From Rhodococcus sp. AW25M09 (GTDB lineage Bacteria > Actinomycetota > Actinomycetes > Mycobacteriales > Mycobacteriaceae): 64,000 nucleotides of DNA. How positions within the stretch are numbered: the stretch's first letter is position 1; each line of letters opens with the position of its first letter. The position numbers and the translations under genes were made by a program. The notes below the pieces were generated by a model that did not search any database, was not told where the DNA came from, and saw nothing but the letters and a program-made list of their open reading frames with translations. Positions 42,778-51,516 of the stretch are shown here, piece after piece. Location of the stretch: contig NZ_CAPS01000060.1 of the NCBI RefSeq assembly GCF_000333955.1, positions 1 through 64,000 on the forward strand, given 5' to 3'.

Positions 42778-45700
42778 ATGAGGCGCTTTCTCGTCGTCGG
42801 ATGCGGCGGTTCCGGTGGAGCCACGCTGGCATACATGATGGACCAGCTTCGCTCCGACCTCGCCTCACACGGCATCGACGCCATTCCGGCGGGATGGCAG
42901 TTCATTCACCTCGACGTTCCGACGGCGCCGTCGCCGGGCCCCGACGGTATAGGGCACGTCCGCGAACAGGGCGGAACCTACGTCGGCACCGGACCGCAGA
43001 GCGATAGCTACTCGGTGTTGGACAACGCGATGAGCCAGCAGTTCATCGGCAAGCAGCGCCTGGACACCATCGCTACCTGGGCACCACGTGACCCGTCGGC
43101 CGTGCACACTCCGCTCAGTACCGGTGCCGGTCAGTTCCGCGCTTTGGGTCGCATGATCACGCTGAGCCGCGCCGGCTCGGTCCGTGAGCGACTCGAAACT
43201 GCCTGGGGCAAGCTCAATCTGGTCGATACCGATTCCGAGATGCGTAGCCTCGACATCCCCGGTGCCGGAAAATACGACCCGGGTGAGCGGCCAGTCGTAC
43301 TGGTCGTGTCCTCGATGGCCGGCGGTGCGGGCGCGTCGATGGCACTGGACATCTGTCGATTACTGACGCTGATCACCGGTGTCGATCCGCGCCTGATGGG
43401 CGTGTTCATGGTTGCGCCCGACATCTTCGACGGTCTCGATGCGTCGGCCACCACCGGCGTCCGGGCCAACGCGCTGGCGATGCTAGGCGAAATCGTAGCC
43501 AGCCAGACAGGTTCGGCGCGTGAGCACGACGTCGCGATTCTGCGCGCGCTCGGACAGCAGAACGGCGAAGGCGAACTCATTCCCTTCGCCCGAGTGTTCC
43601 CCGTCGGCCGCTATGTCGGAGCCGAACAGACGTTGTTCGGTGACGGCACCCCGAACGCGATCTACCGCGGCCTCGGACGTGGGCTCTCGGCACTGATGAT
43701 GAGCCAGACGGCAACGCAGCAGTTCGTCGAGTGGGACCTGACCAACGGCGGCGGTATCGCCGGAAACCGCGAGTACCTCGGCTGGGGCAATCAGCAGTGG
43801 AACACGTTGCCGTGGGGATCTTTCGGGTTCTCCAGCCTGAGCATGGGCCGTGATCGGTACGCGGAATACTCGTCGCAGCGACTGGCTCGCGCGAGCGCGG
43901 ACAAACTGCTGCGCGGGCATGTACAGCCCGGCAATCGCGCAAGCGAGGACGAGCAGGCTGCGGCGGTACTCGACAGTCAGTGGCCCAATATCTGTGCTGC
44001 ACTGGGTCTCCCGGTAGGCCACACCGACGCGAACTCGGTGCCCTACGACATCGGCACCTGGATCACGAACACCGTGCTGCCGCGGTCCGAGGTATCCACT
44101 TTGGCCACGCATGTCATCGATACGACACTGCGCGACTACATTCCGTCGGGCAACGGTTTGAATGCGTCTGCCTGGGTGCCCGAAGTCAACCGCAACCTCA
44201 ATGCCCGACGCTCGGCGATGCTCTCCAGTGCGCAGAGCGCGGCGTACTCGAAGGCCTTCGGCTGGCATCTCCACTTCGCGGACAAGCTCGAAGATGTGGT
44301 GGGGAGCGCCATCGCAGATCTCGGACTGCCGTACGCCACGGCCTTGGTCAAGCGGGTCTCGAAGTACATGCAGAACGTGGTACTGCCTACTGCACAGGAT
44401 CTTTCGAAGCAGGCCCCACCGGACATCTCCGAACCACCGGAGGATGTTCGGGCCACTCTCGCAGCACTGAAGGGCACGTTGTCCAATGCCCAGGAAGTTG
44501 TGTTCGCGGTCCTCGACGGCGCGCGCCGCATCACCGAAAGGCAGATCTACGCCACCCTGTCCACGCACCTGAGTGCGGCGGCCGGAGCGATGGTGGCGGA
44601 ACTGTTCGACCCGCTGATCGAAGCACTCAACGAATCTCACACCTTGCTTCGGCAGGCCTCGGTAGAACAGCCCCGCGATCTTGGATTGGCACGCCTGCAC
44701 ACCGACCAGTACGCGGCATGGCCTTCGGACCGGGACGAGCGGGTGCCCTCGCGGTTCGCCGAGGCGAACAACGAAGTGATGCTCACCAGCTCGAGTGACT
44801 TCAAGATGAGATACGAACTGGACCTGCCGGCAGCGATCGGCAGCGCCAATACCGATCAGCGAGCGTTCGGCGATGCCGTCATGCGCGCTGCCGCTCAAGC
44901 CATCACCGGCAAGTGGGACACGAGCGACGGAACCACCGCTCCCGGATACACCGTCAAGCTCGTCGAGCGGACGGCCACCTGGCGTTCCCGGGTGTTCCCG
45001 ACCAACCCAGCCAGCGGCGAGTCGATCATCTCCTCGCCTTCGGCTTTCGATGTGCATACGCGGCCACCCGAATTGCTCGCACGGGCCCGAAAGTTCGTTG
45101 CCCGAACCGGCGAATCGTTCGACAAGTTCTGCTCGGTGTCATTGCACGACTACGTCACCGGTGGCGGAGCCGCCGAGTCCGAACTGTCCGGTCGTCGCCG
45201 AGACCTCGTAGCGAAGTTCGGCCAAGCCATCGCGCTGGCACGTCCACTCGCCAGCGTGAACGAGACAGCGATGCAGGCAATCCACAACGATCAGCAGATG
45301 CAGTATCGCTTCAAGTTCTCGGCCATCCCTTTTCAGGGCCAGCGTATCGCCGAGGAGCTCTCGGCAGAACTCGAGCGCAGCGTTCGCATCGATCAGACGA
45401 CCAAGGACGTTCTGGTCAACGCGCTGACCGATGAGAAGCAGATCAAGCGCATCGATATCTTCGGTTCCTACCCGAACTACTCACCGCTGGCCTACAACTC
45501 GGTGATCGGGCCTGCCTCGCGACAGTGGAACACGTCATCCCCGTCGCAGCGGAAGGCGTTCTGGAATCTGCGCCGCGCGCGCCCTCTGGCCGCGTCGTTG
45601 CCCATGCACAAGTCGGAGCGCCAGGCGATGGTCGGCGGCTGGTTCCTCGGTCATCTGCTCGGCCGAGTTTCGCTACCGAAGGCACCGTTCATCGAGCCGG

Positions 45701-46380
45701 CGCGGATCTTCGACGGCGAGTTGGGTAGATGGCTCGAATTCCCCAATCCGTTGTTGACACCGCCATCCGAGTTCGCCGCGGATTACGACTGGCTACCGGC
45801 CATTCTCGAATCCGTATTGCTGGCCATCGCGCAATCACATGAGCCACCGGTGATGTCGTCCATGCAGTCGTACCGTGCCCTGCGGCGCATCTACGATTCC
45901 TCCGCCGAGGACGAGGTCGGCGGAATCCTCGGGCTCGCTGCATCGGCGCACCTGACGGAATGGCTGCGTACCGGCGCTACCGGAACCGGTGTCGCATCGG
46001 TAGTGGCCGATACCGGTGAGAATTCCACACCCCAGGATCGCGCAGCGAAAGCCAAGTCCTGGCTCGAGGAAGAACGCGACTTCGCGGGCAAGCACTACAT
46101 GCCGCCCGGCTCCGGCGGTGGCGTCGGTGAAGCGGGTGCTGTAGGCGGTGGCGTGTTCTCGAACATCACCGTGCGAGCGCAAGCGACCAAAACTCCGATT
46201 TACCGCGACATCGCGCCCGATGTGTTCTGGGCAACCAACAAGCTGATCGCGCTGATCGACGACAGCCTCGCGGCAGCATTGCGGCCCGCTGCGGCGGATG
46301 AATTCACGGCAGCACCGCCGACATCGAGTTGGTCGGCGGGCGCAGACTCGTTCGAGATCCCACAGCGAGGAAACCACTGA
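42778..46380 (+). CDS. Tubulin/FtsZ-like GTPase (Tubulin_2 type)
   Basis: A 1200-residue protein. Its N-terminus FLVVGCGGSGGATLAYM is a Rossmann-type glycine loop (residues 8-14), and SSMAGGAGASMALDIC near 178-190 corresponds to the tubulin signature GGGTGSG. This matches the Tubulin_2/FtsZ-like families seen in operons with vWA proteins. FtsZ itself is about 400 residues; here about 800 further residues are mostly helical, without a clear domain. It likely polymerises with GTP next to the membrane. AGGAGAGG at 42763-42770 is an excellent ribosome site for ATG 42778. The next gene overlaps at TGATG (46378-46382). No polymerisation-blocking change was seen, but residues were not checked against a structure. 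Confidence 0.83.
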   Translation: MRRFLVVGCGGSGGATLAYMMDQLRSDLASHGIDAIPAGWQFIHLDVPTAPSPGPDGIGHVREQGGTYVGTGPQSDSYSVLDNAMSQQFIGKQRLDTIATWAPRDPSAVHTPLSTGAGQFRALGRMITLSRAGSVRERLETAWGKLNLVDTDSEMRSLDIPGAGKYDPGERPVVLVVSSMAGGAGASMALDICRLLTLITGVDPRLMGVFMVAPDIFDGLDASATTGVRANALAMLGEIVASQTGSAREHDVAILRALGQQNGEGELIPFARVFPVGRYVGAEQTLFGDGTPNAIYRGLGRGLSALMMSQTATQQFVEWDLTNGGGIAGNREYLGWGNQQWNTLPWGSFGFSSLSMGRDRYAEYSSQRLARASADKLLRGHVQPGNRASEDEQAAAVLDSQWPNICAALGLPVGHTDANSVPYDIGTWITNTVLPRSEVSTLATHVIDTTLRDYIPSGNGLNASAWVPEVNRNLNARRSAMLSSAQSAAYSKAFGWHLHFADKLEDVVGSAIADLGLPYATALVKRVSKYMQNVVLPTAQDLSKQAPPDISEPPEDVRATLAALKGTLSNAQEVVFAVLDGARRITERQIYATLSTHLSAAAGAMVAELFDPLIEALNESHTLLRQASVEQPRDLGLARLHTDQYAAWPSDRDERVPSRFAEANNEVMLTSSSDFKMRYELDLPAAIGSANTDQRAFGDAVMRAAAQAITGKWDTSDGTTAPGYTVKLVERTATWRSRVFPTNPASGESIISSPSAFDVHTRPPELLARARKFVARTGESFDKFCSVSLHDYVTGGGAAESELSGRRRDLVAKFGQAIALARPLASVNETAMQAIHNDQQMQYRFKFSAIPFQGQRIAEELSAELERSVRIDQTTKDVLVNALTDEKQIKRIDIFGSYPNYSPLAYNSVIGPASRQWNTSSPSQRKAFWNLRRARPLAASLPMHKSERQAMVGGWFLGHLLGRVSLPKAPFIEPARIFDGELGRWLEFPNPLLTPPSEFAADYDWLPAILESVLLAIAQSHEPPVMSSMQSYRALRRIYDSSAEDEVGGILGLAASAHLTEWLRTGATGTGVASVVADTGENSTPQDRAAKAKSWLEEERDFAGKHYMPPGSGGGVGEAGAVGGGVFSNITVRAQATKTPIYRDIAPDVFWATNKLIALIDDSLAAALRPAAADEFTAAPPTSSWSAGADSFEIPQRGNH

Positions 46381-49082
46381 TGTCCGACCTGACTGTGTTC
46401 TTGGCACCTACCGGCGTGGCCGAGGGAGTCAAGGACGTTCTCAAAGATCTCTCTGCAGTCGGCATGGTTCGGCCGTTTCTGTGGGTCGACGGCGCGGACG
46501 CTGATCGCGCTCCCACCGCCGCCTGCTGGGTACAGGGCGGTCGGGAGTTCGACACCACGGTGCAGGAAGTCGTTGCCTCGCAACGTATTTTCGTCCTGCG
46601 GCTCTGTGTTTTCGTGCCTCTGACGGGCAGCCTTCCGGCGCTGGAGGTAGACACCGAACGGCGGTTGGCGGAGCTGCTGGCATCGACATCGGGCGGAGCG
46701 AACGTGGTTCGGCTACGACTGCTGCTAGGACGACCTGGAGCTGCTCCTCCCGCAAACGCCGTTCTAGCCCTAGATGGTTGGCACAACATCTTGGTTGCAC
46801 CAGAGGATGCGCGCGGCCCGGGCATGGGCCACATCGCGCTGACCGCCACCGACAACACCCTCGAGATCGGACGCCACGCTGCACCCGTCGTCGCAGCGGT
46901 GTCCGGGCTGTGGGCCGACGTGGAACACACACCGTTCGATGCCAAGCCCGTTCTTCCTGGAAATCTCGTCAGCTTGGCCAGATCCTTTTATCGACGGCTC
47001 GACACTTCCGAAGTGGAGAACTCTCTGCGACGGCAGATCTTCGAGCAAGACGGCGGACTGCCTCTGCCGCGAGAAAGCGGAGCCCCCGTCACGTATGTCG
47101 ATGACGTGCCGCTGGCGACGCAGACGATGGCGAGCAACCTGTGGGGCAAGCACCGCGCGGTCCTCAAGGGTGACCGGGTGCCGTATGAGGCCGAGCAGAC
47201 CCAGACCATCGGATTCTGGGCCGCGCTCAAGATGTTCTTTTCGTTCTTGGGAGCGGCGCTGCGTAATGCGCCCGCTGCCTGGTACGCGCGAGTGGTGAAC
47301 AGCGTGTCCGCCTCGGTTGCCGGAGCAGTGCATTCGACGGTCTACGGCAACAATCCGTCTGCCTATGAGGTGGTCGCCAACGGGCGCACCTCTCAGGGCC
47401 GGCAGGCAAGCTGGAAACAAGTCGGATCCGCGACCCACCAACTGCGTGATTCTCTGGAATCCACCGACAGCGAGCGTCACCACATCGCGCGCGTCGACCT
47501 GTCCGATCTGTGGCAGGACTACGCGAAGGCCGCGATGACTCTTGCCGACGGCGGTGCGCGATCCGCCGAATTGCCACCTGTACAGATCGGAGCCAGCAGG
47601 GGAGTGTTGCGCCGGGCAGCGGACGTCATCCCCGGGCCCGCAGAACGATTCGATCGAGTGCCCGGAATCGTGGCTGCCACCATTGAGGTCGATGGAGTGG
47701 ACGCCACCGATGTGATCGGTGCAAATCAACTGCGCGGCAAGCTCGGTGAACTCGATCAAGACGCGGCGCTCGGACTCGAGGCGAGGCGGACCGGTTCTGC
47801 TCTCGATGAATGGCAGTCGCGCGGTGGCAACAGTTTCGGAGTTGCTGTCGGACGAACACTGGCGCAAAATTTCCATGAGCGCCACAACGAGGTCCGAGAT
47901 CTGATGGCACGCCTGCGTGCACATGCTGATGCCGCTCCACCTGCCGAAAGTAAAGGGCACAACAAGCTTGCGCGTTGGATTCAGATCACTTCGGTGATCC
48001 TCGTGCTGATTGTCGTCGCGTCGGCGGTAGGCATCGCGCAGTCATGGTTCGACTGGTGGATCGGTGCACTGATCATCGTAGGTTCGATCGTGCTGTGGAT
48101 CGTGGTCTTGGTGTTCGTATTTCTCCGGGGGCAGCAGGATCTGTTCCAAGACTTGAACAGACGCAAGGCAGCGGCGGCCAACGCCTCTGCTGACGAAGCC
48201 AATCTCCGCACGGCCCTTCGCGACCTCGACCGGTTGGCCGACGCGTACTCGCAGTACCTCTCGTGGAGCCGCGCTCTGGGTGCATTCTTGGCAGAGCCGC
48301 TGGGACCGAACAGGTTTGAGCGCGCAGCCGAAGGCCGGATTGCCTGGGGATTGCCCAAGAGTACTGGCATCGGATACGCCAATCCCCAACGCGATCAGCT
48401 CTCCAGTACTGCTGAGTACTTACGGCAGGATCTGTTCGGCCTCGGTTGGTTGACGCCTCCCTGGGAAAGCGCACTCGGTAATGTCGGAGACTTCCTAGGA
48501 AGTGATGGGCGTGACGTCAAAGCCGACCCGACGCTGCTGTGGCGAGCCCCCGGAGCCGGTTCGATGTCGTCGTTGGATCGGTGGTCCGGAGAGTTCTTCG
48601 ACGGTGCATTCAGGTCCACCGGTTCAGAACTGATGTGGGAAAAAGCTCGTATGAATCTGATGGGACCCAAGTCCGAACTCGTGCAGTCCCTTGTTGGACA
48701 GATCGAAGTGCTCGCCAACGGCACCACGACTTTCGTACCGATGGTCGACTTCATGGCCGGGGTCGGCGACGAAGCAGGACAGGGCCGGGTCGATCATTTC
48801 GACCGGTCGATGGTCACCGACCTTGCGGTGACTCAAGGCCTGACCGCCGTCAAAGACGATGTCCGCCAACGTGGTTGGGCCGGTATCGGTACAGTCAGTG
48901 TCGCGACGCAAATCAGCGACGGACTGTCTGCTGACCAGCTGAGGCTCGAATCTGCCGAAACGCCGACCCAGACGCAGGACTGGAGCGTGCCCGAGATGCC
49001 CGATCGTCGCAGTTCGACAAATCCCGCACCGTCGGTAGAACCGGAGACCTACGACGCGCCGAACAGAGAGTTCCGATTCTGA
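46380..49082 (+). CDS. Two-TM protein of the tubulin-like/vWA operon
   Basis: A 900-residue protein starting at ATG 46380, overlapping the previous stop at TGATG. The N-terminal part (LTVFLAPTGVAEGVKDVLKDLS, then PFLWVD) is alpha/beta and may be a nucleotide or partner-binding fold; no P-loop seen. A pair of membrane helices is at about 535-585 (ITSVILVLIVVASAVGIA and WWIGALIIVGSIVLWIVVLVFVF), followed by a helical stretch rich in Arg/Ala that may be a coiled coil. The last 250 residues are globular. Likely the membrane anchor for the tubulin-like polymer, by position. No known domain recognised. One base separates it from the Fn3-like gene. Confidence 0.7.
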   Translation: MSDLTVFLAPTGVAEGVKDVLKDLSAVGMVRPFLWVDGADADRAPTAACWVQGGREFDTTVQEVVASQRIFVLRLCVFVPLTGSLPALEVDTERRLAELLASTSGGANVVRLRLLLGRPGAAPPANAVLALDGWHNILVAPEDARGPGMGHIALTATDNTLEIGRHAAPVVAAVSGLWADVEHTPFDAKPVLPGNLVSLARSFYRRLDTSEVENSLRRQIFEQDGGLPLPRESGAPVTYVDDVPLATQTMASNLWGKHRAVLKGDRVPYEAEQTQTIGFWAALKMFFSFLGAALRNAPAAWYARVVNSVSASVAGAVHSTVYGNNPSAYEVVANGRTSQGRQASWKQVGSATHQLRDSLESTDSERHHIARVDLSDLWQDYAKAAMTLADGGARSAELPPVQIGASRGVLRRAADVIPGPAERFDRVPGIVAATIEVDGVDATDVIGANQLRGKLGELDQDAALGLEARRTGSALDEWQSRGGNSFGVAVGRTLAQNFHERHNEVRDLMARLRAHADAAPPAESKGHNKLARWIQITSVILVLIVVASAVGIAQSWFDWWIGALIIVGSIVLWIVVLVFVFLRGQQDLFQDLNRRKAAAANASADEANLRTALRDLDRLADAYSQYLSWSRALGAFLAEPLGPNRFERAAEGRIAWGLPKSTGIGYANPQRDQLSSTAEYLRQDLFGLGWLTPPWESALGNVGDFLGSDGRDVKADPTLLWRAPGAGSMSSLDRWSGEFFDGAFRSTGSELMWEKARMNLMGPKSELVQSLVGQIEVLANGTTTFVPMVDFMAGVGDEAGQGRVDHFDRSMVTDLAVTQGLTAVKDDVRQRGWAGIGTVSVATQISDGLSADQLRLESAETPTQTQDWSVPEMPDRRSSTNPAPSVEPETYDAPNREFRF

Positions 49083-49083
49083 C

Positions 49084-51516
49084 ATGGCGACAGACAAGCA
49101 GGCACGGCGCACCAATGCGCTGACCGACTGGGCCAACGCGGCAAAGGGCGTCGGGTTCGAGGTACCGACACCCGCCGACATTCTCACCATCGCTGCCCAT
49201 CCCGATAGCTGGGAGACGGAATTCGTTTCGTCGGCAGCTCGTGATTGGTCGGCGACGATTGCGCACATCAACCATCAGATCAAATTCGGTATGGACCCGA
49301 ACGAAGTGCTGCGCCATCTGCCCGAAGAGCTGCGGACGCCGCGCAGTGGGCCGGTGAAACCCAAACCTGCTCCTGTCGCGGAGCCTGTTTCCGCTCCTGT
49401 CGAGGCGGCCGAAGTTTCCGACGAGGAGCCCAAGCCGATCGACGCGCTGTTTGCCTGGCGCGCCAATCGAATTGCCGACGGTGATGCCGCTGCCGCGTCC
49501 ATCAAAGACGTCACATTCCACAATTTGATCAAGTACGGCCACACCTCTGCCGCTCAGATTCGTAAGCAGCTGCGCGGGCCATCGGTCTCGTTGGCAGGCA
49601 ATATTGCCGAAGTGTTCGCTACCTTTAACCGCACGCAGGACGATGCTCCGCCGGCTGTTGTTTCTGAGCCCGAATCTGCCCAGGAGCGCGCCGTCGGACG
49701 CGCAGCGCGACGGGCGAGCCACAGGCGGCAACCGGCGACGGAGCCAACCCCCGCGCCGTCACGTCCTGCGCCGTCACGTCCTACCCCGGAGCCAGCTCCC
49801 GCGCCGGCGGCTGCCCCGTCTGCAGGGGCATCGGAGTTGGACGGACTCGACCACTCGGACTTCTGCGAGTTCAATTTCGAGAGCACGTTCGTACCGATGT
49901 CATTGACGCTGACCAAAGTGGGCGAGAGCCAACGATTGTCGTGGTCCCCGCATCCCGACGCCGAGGGATCTGTCGCGCTGTATCGAGTTGTGTCCGGTGA
50001 GAACTCGGCACCGTACAAACCCGAAGCCGGCGAACTTCTCGGCGTCACAACAGGAACGACGTGGATCGACGAACGATTCCCCACATCGGCCGTGCGCAAT
50101 TACCAAGTGTGGTGCCACCTCGGCCGCGACAACGCCGACGCGACGATGCAACAACCGGACAAGCTCGCTCAAGGCGAGGCTGTCAGCCCGGTGTCGGAGT
50201 TCGTGCTCAGCGAAGACGAGGGCCGCGTCATCGGCCGTTGGTCCGCGTGGTCCGGCACTCGCGCGGTACGGATCTTCCGGATTCCGTTGGACGGCGCGTC
50301 ACCGGTCAGCAACGATCCTAGATATCAGATCGAATCGCATCAGGACAATCTGACTGGGTTTGTCGATGAGGGCGTCGCACGCGGTCAGCGCTACCTCTAC
50401 CGGGCGCTGTCCGAAGTCGTCGTGGGTGAAGGGACCCGCCAATCTTCCGCGTCTCAGGGCGAAATCCTGGTGTCTGTGGTGCTCGAGCCGGTCGATGACC
50501 TGGCTGTGCACCCTGATGATCACCCGGACAAGCCCTCGTTCGATCTTTCGTGGAAGACCCCCGAGTCGGGAAATGTATTCGTCTACCGCACCCAGTCTCC
50601 GCCCGACGCCGGTCTTCGCTTTGCAGCGCTACCCGAGGCGGCCATCGAAGTTGAGGGCCTGACGCGAGCGATGCAGCTGGCGCACCCGATCGAGGCAGGG
50701 GAGGCCGGCACGTCCAGGATGCGCCGAATTCCTTGGCCGACAGGCTGGGATCGCGCGTACCTGACACCGGTCACCGTCCTCAATGGTTCTGCGCGAGTAG
50801 GTAAGACGACAGTGCAGACGCGGCCGATCCCGCCGGTGACCGACGCGAAGATCGTGGAACGTTGCGCCACGCAACTCGTCACGTTCGGTTGGCCGAAATC
50901 AGCGGCCAGCGTGCTCGCGTATCTGGGTCCACGCAATCACACGCCGGAGGATCTCCTCGAGTCCCGGTCCGAGCAGGAGATCTCCTCAGCTCAGTACAAA
51001 AACGCTGGTGGGTTGACCTTCCGGCCACTCCCGCCCAATGGTTGTGCCGTGCATCTGATTCCGATCGCCTACTCGCGTGGGGAGCGGGTGACCGGCACCG
51101 TCACGTCGCTGGATTACCCCGGCCTGACCAGAATTTGGTACACCCTCGATCGAACTTCGGGACCCAACGGAGGTACACGCTTGGGGGTCACTCTCTTTGC
51201 GGGTAACGAACTGGAGCCACCCGCTCCGCTGATGTTGGTTCATAATCCCGAGCGACTGCCACTGAGTGCTCGGGACGGTGAGTCGCTGCCGCTGAGCGAT
51301 CAGAACGACCCATCTGGACGAGGAATGCGTCAGTTTCTCCCGCCGAGGTTGGTGCCGCAGTGGACGCCAACGGGGTGGAGTGCGGACGTGACAGGTCGCC
51401 CGGGCTACGTACGACTGTTCCTCGACATCGACCCGGTACGCGCACGTGGCTTCGCGATGTTGGACCCGGCCGTGTCGGAATTGATGCTCGACCCCAACTC
51501 TGGTCCTGATCGGTGA
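49084..51516 (+). CDS. Fibronectin type III-like repeat protein
   Basis: An 810-residue cytoplasmic protein without a signal peptide. The first 120 residues are helical; a Pro/Ala/Thr-rich linker (about 200-255, TEPTPAPSRPAPSRP-like) follows. The rest is beta-sheet rich with repeated patterns like LSWSPHPDAEGSVALYRVV, IGRWSAWSGTRAVRIFR, FDLSWKTPESGNVFVYR and VTFGWPKSAASVLAYL. These are Fn3-type strands B-C with the conserved Trp, about four or five copies. Such repeats serve as protein-binding scaffolds. The ATG is one base after the previous stop. The stop overlaps the next start (GTGATG). Probably a scaffold that joins GTPase and vWA parts, which is inference. Confidence 0.7.
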   Translation: MATDKQARRTNALTDWANAAKGVGFEVPTPADILTIAAHPDSWETEFVSSAARDWSATIAHINHQIKFGMDPNEVLRHLPEELRTPRSGPVKPKPAPVAEPVSAPVEAAEVSDEEPKPIDALFAWRANRIADGDAAAASIKDVTFHNLIKYGHTSAAQIRKQLRGPSVSLAGNIAEVFATFNRTQDDAPPAVVSEPESAQERAVGRAARRASHRRQPATEPTPAPSRPAPSRPTPEPAPAPAAAPSAGASELDGLDHSDFCEFNFESTFVPMSLTLTKVGESQRLSWSPHPDAEGSVALYRVVSGENSAPYKPEAGELLGVTTGTTWIDERFPTSAVRNYQVWCHLGRDNADATMQQPDKLAQGEAVSPVSEFVLSEDEGRVIGRWSAWSGTRAVRIFRIPLDGASPVSNDPRYQIESHQDNLTGFVDEGVARGQRYLYRALSEVVVGEGTRQSSASQGEILVSVVLEPVDDLAVHPDDHPDKPSFDLSWKTPESGNVFVYRTQSPPDAGLRFAALPEAAIEVEGLTRAMQLAHPIEAGEAGTSRMRRIPWPTGWDRAYLTPVTVLNGSARVGKTTVQTRPIPPVTDAKIVERCATQLVTFGWPKSAASVLAYLGPRNHTPEDLLESRSEQEISSAQYKNAGGLTFRPLPPNGCAVHLIPIAYSRGERVTGTVTSLDYPGLTRIWYTLDRTSGPNGGTRLGVTLFAGNELEPPAPLMLVHNPERLPLSARDGESLPLSDQNDPSGRGMRQFLPPRLVPQWTPTGWSADVTGRPGYVRLFLDIDPVRARGFAMLDPAVSELMLDPNSGPDR